DNA of 64,000 bases from JAICYJ01 sp963737445 (GTDB lineage: Bacteria; Actinomycetota; Thermoleophilia; Gaiellales; JAICJC01), in assembly GCA_963737445.1 (NCBI GenBank), contig CAVTSO010000025.1, positions 124,001 to 188,000 on the forward strand. The letters run 5' to 3'. This document shows positions 47,990 to 56,239 of this stretch, piece by piece (position 1 is the first letter of the stretch; every line of letters starts with the position of its first letter). Both the position numbers and the translations under genes were made by a program. The notes beneath the pieces were generated by a model. It saw only the letters and a list, made by a program, of their open reading frames with translations. It had not been told where the DNA came from and searched no databases.

Positions 47990-48931
47990 TCAGTCCCCGC
48001 GACCCAGCTTGCGCAGGATCTGGTCGCTGGTGGGGCGACGAACCTGCGTCACCCAGCCCATCTTCTCCCAGGCGCGGATCATGAGGCCGGAGGCGTCGAG
48101 CTGCATCTTGCCCAGGCCGTGGAAGGCCGAGGTCGGGAACACGTGGTGGTTGTGATGCCACGACTCGCCCAGAGACGGGAGCGCCAGCAGCCAGTTGTTC
48201 GTGGACAGGTCGTAGGCGGGGAACGGCCTGCGCCCGAAGTAGTGGCAGATCGAGTTGACGCTCCAGGTCACGTGGTGGTTCAGGAACAGACGTACCAGGC
48301 CCCCCCACAAAAGGCCGGTGAGCGCCCCCCGCCAGGTGCCGGTGAGCGCGAACCCGAGCGCGAACGGCAGCACGAATCCGAGCACCGCCCAGAGCACGAA
48401 CGTGCGGTCGATGAACCGCACCAGCCGGTCCTGCGAGAGGTCGCGGGCCATGCGCTCCCGCTCCTGCCCCGCGGGGTGCGAGAACATCCAGCCCATGTGT
48501 GCGTGCACCAGGCCGCGCAGCTGGCCGCCCAGGCCGCCGCCGAATCCGTGGTGGGGGCTGTGCGGGTCGCCCTCCTTGTCGGAGTGCGCGTGGTGGGTGC
48601 GGTGGTCGACGGCCCAGGTGATGGCCGAGCCCTGCACGGCCATCGACCCGAAGATCAGCAGTCCGGCCTTCAGCGGCTTCACGGCCTCGAAGGCGCTGTG
48701 GGTGAGCATGCGGTGGAATCCGATCGTGATGCCGAAGCCGCAGAACACGTAGAGCACGATCAGCAGGCCCAGGTCGGTCCAGCCGACGGCCGTGTTCCAG
48801 AGCAGCGCCACGGCGGCGACGAAGGCCACGAAGGGGATGATGGTGAGGGCCAGCATCGTGCCCTTCTGCTTCCACCCGACCCGGGAATCCGGAATCAGGT
48901 CTGCTGGTGGCGCCGCTGTGGTTGTCTGCAC
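47990..48931 (-). CDS. Acyl-CoA/acyl-lipid delta-9-type fatty acid desaturase
   Basis: 313-residue membrane di-iron desaturase. Three histidine boxes: HRMLTH (residues 73-78), HRTHHAHS (110-117) and ESWHHNHHVFP, separated by two pairs of transmembrane helices, as in the stearoyl-CoA desaturase/DesC class. It introduces double bases into membrane fatty acyl chains with O2 and an electron donor. GTG 48931 is preceded by AAGGAAT; it follows the HhH-GPD gene by 4 bases, so the two may be cotranscribed. Confidence 0.92.
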   Translation of the reverse strand: MQTTTAAPPADLIPDSRVGWKQKGTMLALTIIPFVAFVAAVALLWNTAVGWTDLGLLIVLYVFCGFGITIGFHRMLTHSAFEAVKPLKAGLLIFGSMAVQGSAITWAVDHRTHHAHSDKEGDPHSPHHGFGGGLGGQLRGLVHAHMGWMFSHPAGQERERMARDLSQDRLVRFIDRTFVLWAVLGFVLPFALGFALTGTWRGALTGLLWGGLVRLFLNHHVTWSVNSICHYFGRRPFPAYDLSTNNWLLALPSLGESWHHNHHVFPTSAFHGLGKMQLDASGLMIRAWEKMGWVTQVRRPTSDQILRKLGRGD

Positions 48932-48935
48932 GGTG

Positions 48936-49523
48936 CTATTCCTTTCGCTCTCTTTGAGCGCGCACCTGTCGCTTGTGCTCGCGTTTTGCCGCCTGGTAGG
49001 CGGCCAGGGCCTCGGGGGTGTCGGCGTCTCCGAGTGTGGGATGGGACGGCAGTACCTGCTCCCATCCTGGCGGTTTGACGCCGAACTGCTTGACCAGGGT
49101 TGCAACCAGGCTGCGCACCTTCATGTCGCCGAAGCCGGGCAGCGAGCCGATCCGCTCGGCCAGGTCCTGGCCGCTGGTGGCCTGGGTCCACACGCGCGAG
49201 CCGTCGCCGTCGTAGTTCTCGGCCAGGTACCGGCACAGCGACTGCACCCGCTCGGCCATAGCGCCCGGAAAGCGGTGGATGGCGGGACGGTCGCGGAACA
49301 CCGCCTCCAGGTCGTCGGGCGGCATCGCCGCGATCCGGGCGGGGTCGAGGTGGCCGAGCCGTTGCTTCAGCACGAGCGGCCCCGAGAACGCCTTTTGCAC
49401 GGTCACCTGCTGGTCCAGCGCGAAGCCGATCAGCAGGGCGTTCGGGTCCTCCGCGAGCAGCCGGTTGGCCTGATCGTCCTCCGTCCAGGGAAGCAGGGCG
49501 GGGCCGGTGCTTGTGGCGGGCAT
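48936..49523 (-). CDS. HhH-GPD-type base excision repair protein
   Basis: 195 residues of the actinobacterial HhH-GPD-like family. A glycosylase-type helical core starts LLIGFALDQQVTVQKAFSGP, and the helix-hairpin-helix with catalytic-type GPD segment is IGSLPGFGDMKVRSLVATLV. It lacks the C-terminal iron-sulfur cysteines of MutY/Nth. A role in base excision repair is inferred from the fold. It is followed by the desaturase. Confidence 0.8.
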   Translation of the reverse strand: MPATSTGPALLPWTEDDQANRLLAEDPNALLIGFALDQQVTVQKAFSGPLVLKQRLGHLDPARIAAMPPDDLEAVFRDRPAIHRFPGAMAERVQSLCRYLAENYDGDGSRVWTQATSGQDLAERIGSLPGFGDMKVRSLVATLVKQFGVKPPGWEQVLPSHPTLGDADTPEALAAYQAAKREHKRQVRAQRERKE

Positions 49524-49532
49524 GCGTGAATC

Positions 49533-50246
49533 CTACCTGTACCCGGTGTTTGCGGAACCTGACTCCAATGCTTCGGCAACCCAGCGCGCCACCTTCTCGG
49601 GCGGATCGCCGCCCATCCGCCGCTGCACGCCGCGGGCGGTGGCCGAGAACGCGGTGTCGGTGAGCGCCGGTTTCACGTTCACCACGTGGATGCCGTGGTC
49701 GCGCAGCTCGCGGTACCCGGTGCGCGACAGCAGGTCGACCGCGGCCTTGCTGGCCGCGTAGGCGCCGCCGCCGGGGTCGGGGAACTCGCCCACGATCGAC
49801 GAGATGTTGACGATGCCGCCACCGCTTCGCTGGCTCATCAGCTGCTCGCCGGCGGCGCGCATGCCGTAGATCACGCCCAGCACGTTGGTGCGGATCATGA
49901 CCTCGACCTTGCCCGGGTCGATCTCGTGCAGCAGCCCGAACGCGCCCAGGCCTGCGTTGTTCACCATCACCGTCAGCTTGCCGCCCCAGTCCACGGCCGT
50001 CGCCACCAGCCGTCGCACCTGGTCGTAGCTGCCCACGTCGCAGGCCACGGCCAGGCCGTCCAGCTGGTCCGCCACGCCCTGGACACGCTCCGCCGAGCGC
50101 GACGACACCACCACCCGCGAACCGCGTGCGTGCAGCTCGTGCGCGATCGCTTGGCCGATGCCGCTCGATGCGCCGGTGACGACCGACACCGCGCCGTCGA
50201 GCGAGACGCTGGCACCGCGAGGTCCGGGTAGCTCCTGTTCGCTCAT
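49533..50246 (-). CDS. Short-chain dehydrogenase/reductase
   Basis: 237-residue classical SDR: cofactor loop VTGASSGIGQAIA, NNAG motif in MVNNAGLGAFG, catalytic serine in NISSIVGEF and YAASK as the YxxxK pair. The C-terminal region resembles the DltE/YdfG-like SDR branch. Substrate unknown. ATG 50246 is preceded by a strong AGGAGG. Confidence 0.88.
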   Translation of the reverse strand: MSEQELPGPRGASVSLDGAVSVVTGASSGIGQAIAHELHARGSRVVVSSRSAERVQGVADQLDGLAVACDVGSYDQVRRLVATAVDWGGKLTVMVNNAGLGAFGLLHEIDPGKVEVMIRTNVLGVIYGMRAAGEQLMSQRSGGGIVNISSIVGEFPDPGGGAYAASKAAVDLLSRTGYRELRDHGIHVVNVKPALTDTAFSATARGVQRRMGGDPPEKVARWVAEALESGSANTGYR

Positions 50247-50273
50247 GGCTCCTCCTGATTCGATGCCCAACGC

Positions 50274-50279
50274 TACCCT
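50274..50279 (+). promoter_or_regulatory. Putative -10 box (TACCCT) before a small membrane protein gene
   Basis: TACCCT ends six bases before the GTG at 50286 with no Shine-Dalgarno sequence. Confidence 0.3.
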
Positions 50280-50285
50280 GTCAAC

Positions 50286-50615
50286 GTGGCTCGAAGCTTC
50301 TCACCCTGGCGCGCGCTGGCGACGGTGTGGCGCCCGATCGAGCGGCGGCTGGCCGCGGTCGGCCTGCGCCTGGTCGCTCCATGGGAGCGGCTGTCGGTGC
50401 CGGTGCAAATCGCGATCGCGTTTCCGACCCTCTCGGTGCTGCTGTTCCTGCTGCACCTGGGTCCGCTCAACCAGCCGCCCATCCGAGCCGCGTTCTACGG
50501 CGTGTTCTGGTCGATCCTGGCGACACCGGCGGTGATCCTCGCCACCCGCAACGAGCTGCAGAAGCGCCACAAGTTGGACCAGCAGCAGCCTGAGCGCCCT
50601 TCCGCGACGGATTAG
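50286..50615 (+). CDS. Small membrane protein of unknown function
   Basis: 109 residues, GTG start. Two likely transmembrane helices (VQIAIAFPTLSVLLFLLHLG and AAFYGVFWSILATPAVILAT) flank a short proline-rich loop, with basic ends suggesting both termini inside. No family is recognised. The reading frame overlaps only the last 4 bases of the convergent alcohol dehydrogenase and has a plausible promoter, so it is probably real. Confidence 0.6.
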   Translation: MARSFSPWRALATVWRPIERRLAAVGLRLVAPWERLSVPVQIAIAFPTLSVLLFLLHLGPLNQPPIRAAFYGVFWSILATPAVILATRNELQKRHKLDQQQPERPSATD

Positions 50616-51766
50616 CGGCTTTCGCCCAGGGCCAGCCCCGCCCGCAGGGCCGCTACTACCTCGTCGTGAGACCACGGTGACGGCGCCACCGAGATGAAGT
50701 AGTCGGCGAGCGCGTTCTCGGCCAGCTCGTCGAGGTGGTCCTCGCCGAGGCCGACCGACTGCAGCGTCTCGAACTCGAGCTCGGCCAGGATCCGGCGCAC
50801 CGCGCGCACGGCCCGCGATCCGTCGCCGGAGCCGTCCTGGGGCTCGCCCAGCGCGTCCGCGATCCGCTCGAACTGCTGCGGGACGAACCGGCGGTCGCGG
50901 TCCATTGTCTCGGCCAGCACCAGGCCGATGGTGAGCCCGTGCGGCAGCCCCAGCAGTCCGCCGATGGCCTGTGCGATCGAGTGCTCCGAGCCGCAGTCCG
51001 AGATGTTCATGGCCAAGCCGCCCAGCAGGCTTGCGCACATCATCTCGCTGCGAGCGGCGGCGTCGGATCCGTCGCGGACGGCCCGCACCAGCGCCCCGCC
51101 GGCCAGCCGCGTGCCCTCCAGCCCGATCGCGTCGCCGACCGGCGTGCGCGCCGTCACGACCAGCGCCGCCATCGCCTGCGCCAGCGCGTCGATCCCGGTG
51201 TAGGCGGTCAGCTTGGGCGGCAGTCCGTGGGTCAGCGTCGCGTCCACGAGTGCGTGCTGCGCGCGCAGGAAGGGGCTGGCGATGCCCGCCTTGATGTGGG
51301 TCTCCTGGTCGGTGATGACGGCGCCGCCCGATACCTCCGACCCGGTTCCGGCCGTGGTCGGGACGCACACCAGCGGGATCGCCGGGGGCTCGTAGGCGAC
51401 GCCACCCGCGGCGAACCGCAGGTAGGGGCCGCCCTGTCCGACCACCAGCCGCGCCGCCTTGGCGGTGTCCATCGACGATCCGCCGCCCAGCGCCACCACG
51501 GCGTCACAGCCCGATGCCGCCAGCGTCTCGGCCGCCTGCTCCACCACCGCCACGGTCGGCTCGCCCGCGTCCTTCTCGAACCGCACGGCACCGCCCAGCG
51601 GCGCGATCGCCGCGGCCACGCCCGGCACGAACTGGTCGAGGCCCCTGTCCATGATCAGAAACGGGCGCTCGGCGCCCTCTTCCTCCAGCACCGCGCCGAG
51701 CTGGGAGGCGACGCCGTCGCCGAACCTGATCCTGACCGGCAGGTGGTTGCGAAACGGGGCGATCAT
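50612..51766 (-). CDS. Iron-containing alcohol dehydrogenase (type III)
   Basis: 384 residues. NAD-binding GGGSSMDTAKAARLV, the PTTAGTGSEVSGGAVITD signature, and metal-binding residues in GIDALAQAMAA, ISDCGSEHSIAQAIGGLLGLPHG. Members oxidise or reduce alcohols, glycerol, lactaldehyde or maleylacetate; the closest type cannot be settled by eye, but maleylacetate-reductase-like substrates are possible. The ATG at 51766 overlaps the MOSC stop (ATGA) and has a GAAAGG ribosome site. Confidence 0.9.
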   Translation of the reverse strand: MIAPFRNHLPVRIRFGDGVASQLGAVLEEEGAERPFLIMDRGLDQFVPGVAAAIAPLGGAVRFEKDAGEPTVAVVEQAAETLAASGCDAVVALGGGSSMDTAKAARLVVGQGGPYLRFAAGGVAYEPPAIPLVCVPTTAGTGSEVSGGAVITDQETHIKAGIASPFLRAQHALVDATLTHGLPPKLTAYTGIDALAQAMAALVVTARTPVGDAIGLEGTRLAGGALVRAVRDGSDAAARSEMMCASLLGGLAMNISDCGSEHSIAQAIGGLLGLPHGLTIGLVLAETMDRDRRFVPQQFERIADALGEPQDGSGDGSRAVRAVRRILAELEFETLQSVGLGEDHLDELAENALADYFISVAPSPWSHDEVVAALRAGLALGESR

Positions 51767-52536
51767 CGTGGTCCTTTCGAAAGCAGTTCGACGGTGTCTC
51801 CGACGGCAACGGTACCCGGCTGTACGACGTCGGCGTAGACGCCGAAGCAGATGTTTCCGTCCTGCCGCGAGCGGTAGTCGGCGATCATGCGCAGGGTGTC
51901 CATGTCGCGCTCGCCGGTCTGCGGGTTGTGCGTGGTCATCGAGCAGCGTGGATCGCGCTCGGCGACGCGCACCACCACCTCGCCCGCCCGCACCTCGTGC
52001 CCGATCCATTCGTCCTCCTCGTGCGGTGCGATGCCGTCGACCAGCAGCGTGTTTCGGAACCGTCGCGGATCGGCGACCGCGGATTTGCCCGACCGCGCGG
52101 CCAGCTCGTGCAGCGACGCCTGGGAGAGCAGCGACATCGGATACGTATCCTGGGCGTGGCCGTTGCCGACGAGCATCAGCCGCATCGGCGATCCGGCCAG
52201 CTCGGAGAGCGCCTCCGCCCACGGCCCCTCGACGATGGTGCCCCGGACGTCGCGGCCGAACATGAGGACGGCCTCGCACCGGTCGCCGCCGACCATGCCC
52301 GACACCTCGCTGCCGTCAGGCAGCACCACCACCAGCCGCCCGCTGTCGGGATCGAACCGCGATCCTGCTCCGGCCAGCGCCCCGTACCTGCGCATGGTGG
52401 CCACCTCGCCGCGGCCGTCCAGCAGCACGAACGCGCGGTCACCGGCGATGCCGTCCGGCGTCACGGTAGCCCGCTCGCTGCTCATCAGGCCGAGCGACTT
52501 GATGGGAGAGAGGTGGATGGCGCGGACGCGTGCCAC
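51763..52536 (-). CDS. MOSC domain protein (mARC/YcbX-like)
   Basis: 257 residues: N-terminal MOSC beta-barrel (VRAIHLSPIKSLGLMSSERA; GDRAFVLLDGRGEV) and the molybdenum-ligand cysteine in ERDPRCSMTTHNPQTGERD, as in mARC and YcbX, which carry molybdenum cofactor and reduce N-hydroxylated compounds. The presence of modABC and a MobA-like gene elsewhere in the window fits a molybdoenzyme. GTG 52536; coupled to the downstream alcohol dehydrogenase by a 4-base overlap. Confidence 0.85.
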   Translation of the reverse strand: MARVRAIHLSPIKSLGLMSSERATVTPDGIAGDRAFVLLDGRGEVATMRRYGALAGAGSRFDPDSGRLVVVLPDGSEVSGMVGGDRCEAVLMFGRDVRGTIVEGPWAEALSELAGSPMRLMLVGNGHAQDTYPMSLLSQASLHELAARSGKSAVADPRRFRNTLLVDGIAPHEEDEWIGHEVRAGEVVVRVAERDPRCSMTTHNPQTGERDMDTLRMIADYRSRQDGNICFGVYADVVQPGTVAVGDTVELLSKGPR

Positions 52537-52593
52537 GAGTGTCGGATAGCCTACTGTGCCAGCACTGCACCGTTCCCACCAGGAGATAGCCGC

Positions 52594-53124
52594 ATGTCCC
52601 AGTCACGTTTCGCAGAGGCGCTGAACGGCCAGATCGGTTACGAGTTCGGCGCGTCCCAGCAGTACATCGCGGTATCCGTGTACTACGACGCCGAGACGTT
52701 GCCGCGGCTGGCGGCGCACTTCTACCGGCAGGCGATCGAGGAGCGCAACCACGCGATGATGATGGTGCAGTACCTGCTCGACGCGGGCGAGGACGTGGTG
52801 ATCCCGGGCATCGAGGCGCCGCGCACGGGCTTCGGCGACGTGGTCGAGCCGGTGGCGCTGGCGCTTTCGCAGGAGAAGCGGGTGACGGAGCAGATCGGCG
52901 CTCTGGCGACGCTGGCGCGCGAGAACGGCGACTACGCCGGCGAGCAGTTCATCCAGTGGTTCATCAAGGAGCAGGTGGAGGAGGTCTCCAGCATGAGCAG
53001 CCTGCTGACGGTGGTCGAGCGGGCGCGCGAGAACCCGCTGCTGGCGGAGGAGTACCTGGCTCGCGAGTCGGCGGCGGAGGCCGCGGATCCCACGGCGCCG
53101 CATGCTGCGGGCGGCGCGCTCTAG
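52594..53124 (+). CDS. Ferritin (non-heme)
   Basis: 176 residues forming a four-helix bundle of the bacterial ferritin family. Ferroxidase residues are seen in GYEFGASQQYIAVSVYYD (Glu17 region), YRQAIEERNHAMMMVQYLLD (E-x-x-H) and FIQWFIKEQVEEVSSM. It stores iron as ferric mineral. AGGAGA precedes the ATG. The 3' end overlaps the following lipoprotein by 23 bases. Confidence 0.92.
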   Translation: MSQSRFAEALNGQIGYEFGASQQYIAVSVYYDAETLPRLAAHFYRQAIEERNHAMMMVQYLLDAGEDVVIPGIEAPRTGFGDVVEPVALALSQEKRVTEQIGALATLARENGDYAGEQFIQWFIKEQVEEVSSMSSLLTVVERARENPLLAEEYLARESAAEAADPTAPHAAGGAL

Positions 53125-53563
53125 CGCTGCGCTGGCCGCGGTGCTGCTGCTGGCGGGCGGCTGCTTCGGCGGCTCCGGCGGCAGCAGCAGCGCCGGCGTC
53201 AGCCACGCCCGGTTCGTCGCCCAGGCGCGGGCGATCTGCGCCACCTACCAGAAGCGGATCGCGCTGCTGAAGGGCGCAACCACCTTGCCCCAGGTGGCCC
53301 AGCAAGGGCGCCGGGCGATCGCGCTGGAGGCGGCCGAGCTGAAGCGGCTGCGGGCGCTGACACCGCCGGACGCCGACCGCGCCGCGTTCGGCCACCTGCT
53401 CGACAGCCTGCAGACCGGGATCGCCACCGCGCAGGATCTGGTGGCCGCTGCCGATGCGGACAACACCGCGAAGGTGGCGTCGGACGCCGCCACCCTGCGC
53501 ACGCAGCTCGCGGCCACGAACCGGCTGGCGGCTCCGTTCCACCTCGCGCTCTGCGCAAGCTGA
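53102..53563 (+). CDS. Small lipoprotein of unknown function
   Basis: 153 residues with a signal peptide ending in a lipobox (LAGGC, cysteine near residue 21) and a Gly/Ser linker. The mature part is helical (FVAQARAICATYQKRIALLK; LDSLQTGIATAQDLVAAADA) with two cysteines, one in AICATY and one in LALCAS, possibly a disulfide. The pattern resembles many actinobacterial 'extracytoplasmic helical' lipoproteins; no function is known. It overlaps the ferritin gene and may be cotranscribed. Confidence 0.7.
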   Translation: MLRAARSSAALAAVLLLAGGCFGGSGGSSSAGVSHARFVAQARAICATYQKRIALLKGATTLPQVAQQGRRAIALEAAELKRLRALTPPDADRAAFGHLLDSLQTGIATAQDLVAAADADNTAKVASDAATLRTQLAATNRLAAPFHLALCAS

Positions 53564-53570
53564 GCGGGGG

Positions 53571-53576
53571 TACCGT
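53571..53576 (+). promoter_or_regulatory. Putative -10 box (TACCGT) for a leaderless transcript
   Basis: TACCGT ends nine bases before the ATG at 53586; no ribosome binding site is present in the short gap after the lipoprotein gene. Confidence 0.35.
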
Positions 53577-53585
53577 TAAGACCCG

Positions 53586-54245
53586 ATGTCCTCTGCCACC
53601 ATCGAGGTGCACCCGCTGGACGATCGTGGCTCGGTTGCCTGGCTGCTGGGAGCCGGCGATCCCGCGCAGCGCGCGTCATCCGCGATCGTGGTCGACGCCG
53701 GCACGCTGGTGGTCGACCCGGTTGACGGAGACGGGCTGGATGCGCTGTTGTCCGGCCTTCCGGCCGTGATCGGCGTGGTCACGCTGCTCGACCGCCATCA
53801 GCGCGATGCCGCCGTGGTGGCCGAGCGGCTGGGTGCTCCCCGGCTGACGCCGATCGCCCTCGGCGGCAGCGGGGTCGCCGTGGACGGCGTCGAGGAGCGG
53901 TCGGTGTTCGAGCGCCGCACCTGGCGAGAGGCGCTGCTGTGGCTGCCCAACCGCCGGCTGCTGGTCTGTGCCGAGACGCTCGGCACGGCCAGCTTCGACC
54001 TCGCCCGCAGCGGCGATCCGCTGGGCATGCACCCGTTCGCCCGGCTGCAGCCGCCGAGAGCCGCGTTCGCCGGCCTCGACCCCGACGTGATCGCGGTCGG
54101 CCACGGCCCGCCGCTCGACCACGACGCGGCCGAGTCGATGCGCAACGTCCTTCGCCGCGCCCGGTGGCAGCTGCCTCAGAGCTGGCTGCGGATGGTGCCG
54201 GAGGCGGTCAGAGCGTCGCGAGCTGCGCGGCGAGCGCGTCCCTGA
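53586..54245 (+). CDS. Metallo-beta-lactamase-like protein with degenerate active site
   Basis: 219 residues with an MBL-type layout: SAIVVDAGTLVVDPVDG, then the position of the HxHxDH motif reads LLDRHQRDAAVVAERL, and the late IAVGHGPPLDHDAAESM matches the last MBL histidine. Only one histidine of the first motif survives, so zinc-dependent hydrolysis is doubtful. It could be a regulatory or binding homologue. The 3' end overlaps the convergent DapA-like gene by 38 bases. Confidence 0.65.
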   Translation: MSSATIEVHPLDDRGSVAWLLGAGDPAQRASSAIVVDAGTLVVDPVDGDGLDALLSGLPAVIGVVTLLDRHQRDAAVVAERLGAPRLTPIALGGSGVAVDGVEERSVFERRTWREALLWLPNRRLLVCAETLGTASFDLARSGDPLGMHPFARLQPPRAAFAGLDPDVIAVGHGPPLDHDAAESMRNVLRRARWQLPQSWLRMVPEAVRASRAARRARP

Positions 54246-55038
54246 CCGGCGGCAGCGGCGCCCGCACGTCCGGCTGGATGGGGACGCCATGGTGTCGCAG
54301 CACCCACTTCAGGCCCGCGATGAACGTCGTTACGCCGAGCGTGTCGCGCAGCGAGGCCAGATGCTGGGCGTGCTCGGGCGTGGGCTCGTCGAGCACCCGG
54401 CGCACGTCCGCCGGGAACGCGCTGGCCAGGCCCGAGACCGAGCCGTAGGCGCCGTTGGCCAGCGCCTGGGGCAGCAGCGGCTCCGACCCGATGTAGGTGC
54501 GCAGGCCGAGCGCTAGGTAGGGGGCGACCTTGTCGTACGGGCTCTCGGACACCTTCAGTCCGGCGACGTTGGTGGTGCGCTCGGCCACTGCCCGGATCAC
54601 CTCGGGCGTCAGCGGGTAGCCGCTACGCGCAGTGAAGGCGTACAGGTAGAAGGGCAGCGGATCGCAGGCATGCGCGGCGGCCACGAAGTGCTCGACCAGG
54701 TCATCGCTGCCCAGGGGGTAGTAGGGCGGCGCGATCACGGCGGCGCCGTCCGCGCCGATCGACGCCGCGTGCGCCGCCAGGGCGGCCGTCTCCGCGGTTG
54801 TCTGCGCGCCGCAGTGGACGATCAGGCTGCCGCGGCAGGCCGACCGGTAGGCCGCCGCCGCGCGGATGCGCTCGTCGTAGCTGAGCAAGACGCCCTCGCC
54901 GGTGGTGCCACAGCAGAACACGCCGTCGACGCCCCCCTGCTCGAGGTGGGCGACCAGCGGGGCGATCGCGTCGACGTCGAGCATGCTGCCGCTGTCGCGG
55001 AGCGGGGTGACGGCGGCTGCGAGCAGTGGGTGGTGCAT
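54208..55038 (-). CDS. DapA-family aldolase/deaminase (dihydrodipicolinate synthase-like)
   Basis: 276-residue TIM-barrel lyase. GVDGVFCCGTTGEGVLLSYD is the family pyruvate-binding loop, the Schiff-base lysine is in VAGLKVSESPYDK and the tyrosine in FYLYAFTARSG. The KV(S) context differs from true DapA (GxKD), so lysine biosynthesis is unlikely; sialate, 2-keto-3-deoxy acid or hydroxyproline-pathway enzymes are alternatives. It lies head-to-head with a DAO-type oxidase, which is reminiscent of hydroxyproline catabolism. ATG 55038 is chosen over 55062. Confidence 0.8.
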   Translation of the reverse strand: MHHPLLAAAVTPLRDSGSMLDVDAIAPLVAHLEQGGVDGVFCCGTTGEGVLLSYDERIRAAAAYRSACRGSLIVHCGAQTTAETAALAAHAASIGADGAAVIAPPYYPLGSDDLVEHFVAAAHACDPLPFYLYAFTARSGYPLTPEVIRAVAERTTNVAGLKVSESPYDKVAPYLALGLRTYIGSEPLLPQALANGAYGSVSGLASAFPADVRRVLDEPTPEHAQHLASLRDTLGVTTFIAGLKWVLRHHGVPIQPDVRAPLPPVRDALAAQLATL

Positions 55039-55060
55039 CGGTGTGCGAGCATAGCGACCC

Positions 55061-56239
55061 ATGCGGCGCACGATCGACCTACCCCCCCGGGCCGACCTGG
55101 TGGTGATCGGCAGCGGCATCGTGGGAGCGGCCACCGCCTTCTTCGCGTCGCGCGCCGGTATCTCGGTGCTGGTGGTCGAACGGCGGCCGGCGCTGTGTTC
55201 GATGACGACGGCGATCGCCGTGGGCGGGTACCGGCTGCAGCTCGAGCACCGTGAGGAGCTGGAGCTGGTGGGCCGGTCGGTGCGGCTGTTCGAGCGGTTC
55301 GCCGAGGAGACCGGCCAGACGCTGCACGACCCCGGGCTGCGGGCCCAGGGCTACCTGTGGCTGGCTCGCACCGGGGCCGCGGTCGCCCGCCAGCGCGAGC
55401 TGGTCGAGCGCCAGCGCGGGTGGGGCGTGGACGGCGTCGAGCTCCTGACCGGCGACGAGGCCCGCAGCCGCTTCGCGTGGGTGCCCGACGACGTGGTGCA
55501 GGCGCGCTTCCGCCAGGGCGACGGCCTGATCGAGCCGAAGCGGATCGCGATGGGCCTGCTGGAGGGCTCGTCGGCGGACGTGATCGCGGGGGTCGGCGTG
55601 ACCGGCTTCCAGGTCTCATCCGGCCGGCTGACGGCCGTGGTCACCGACCACGGGACGGTTGCAGCCGGTGCGGCCGTGATCGCCGGCGGGCCGTTGTCTG
55701 AACTGCTTACACGGCCGGCCGGGGTGGAGCTGCCGGTCTCGGCGGTGCGGCGGCAGCGGGTGGTGCTGTGGGACGTGCCGGAGGTTCCGCGCGACGCGCC
55801 CATGACGGTCGATGAGGAGACCACCAGCCACTGGCGGCCGGTCGCGTCCGGCGCCTACCTGCTCTACCCCGACGCCTCCGAGCCGGGATCGGAGCCGGTC
55901 GAGCACGTGACCGCGGATCCCGGCTTCGCGCTGGCGCTGCTCGATCCGTCCAGCCCGGTCGCCATCGCGCGCACCGCGACCTTCTGGCGCGACGTCTGGG
56001 AGCGGGCCGGATCGGCCTGGTTCGTGCAGGCCGGGCAGTACACGATGACGCCCGACCAACGGCCGCTGATCGGCCAGACCGAGATCGACGGCCTGCACGT
56101 CAACACCGGATACAGTGGGCACGGCGTGATGGCCGGCCCGGCCGGCGCCGAGATCCTGGCCGGGCTGCTGGCCGGCACGCGCACCGAGAACCCGTTCCGG
56201 CTGGACCGCGAGTTCGTGGCGGCCGAACAGGCCTTCTGA
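55061..56239 (+). CDS. FAD-dependent amino-acid oxidase family protein (DAO type)
   Basis: 392 residues. The N-terminal dinucleotide loop is VVIGSGIVGAATAFFASRAG, and the C-terminal signature NTGYSGHGVMAGPAGAEILA is the FAD-contact loop of sarcosine/glycine/D-amino-acid oxidases. Substrate may be a D-amino acid, sarcosine or D-hydroxyproline. The divergent DapA-like neighbour, 22 bases away, hints at one catabolic pathway. It converges on the LLM gene with no gap. Confidence 0.85.
   Translation: MRRTIDLPPRADLVVIGSGIVGAATAFFASRAGISVLVVERRPALCSMTTAIAVGGYRLQLEHREELELVGRSVRLFERFAEETGQTLHDPGLRAQGYLWLARTGAAVARQRELVERQRGWGVDGVELLTGDEARSRFAWVPDDVVQARFRQGDGLIEPKRIAMGLLEGSSADVIAGVGVTGFQVSSGRLTAVVTDHGTVAAGAAVIAGGPLSELLTRPAGVELPVSAVRRQRVVLWDVPEVPRDAPMTVDEETTSHWRPVASGAYLLYPDASEPGSEPVEHVTADPGFALALLDPSSPVAIARTATFWRDVWERAGSAWFVQAGQYTMTPDQRPLIGQTEIDGLHVNTGYSGHGVMAGPAGAEILAGLLAGTRTENPFRLDREFVAAEQAF

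Noticed and set aside
47130..47990. Restriction-modification system
   Set aside because: Only the methyltransferase is present; neighbouring genes are rpiA and a fatty acid desaturase.
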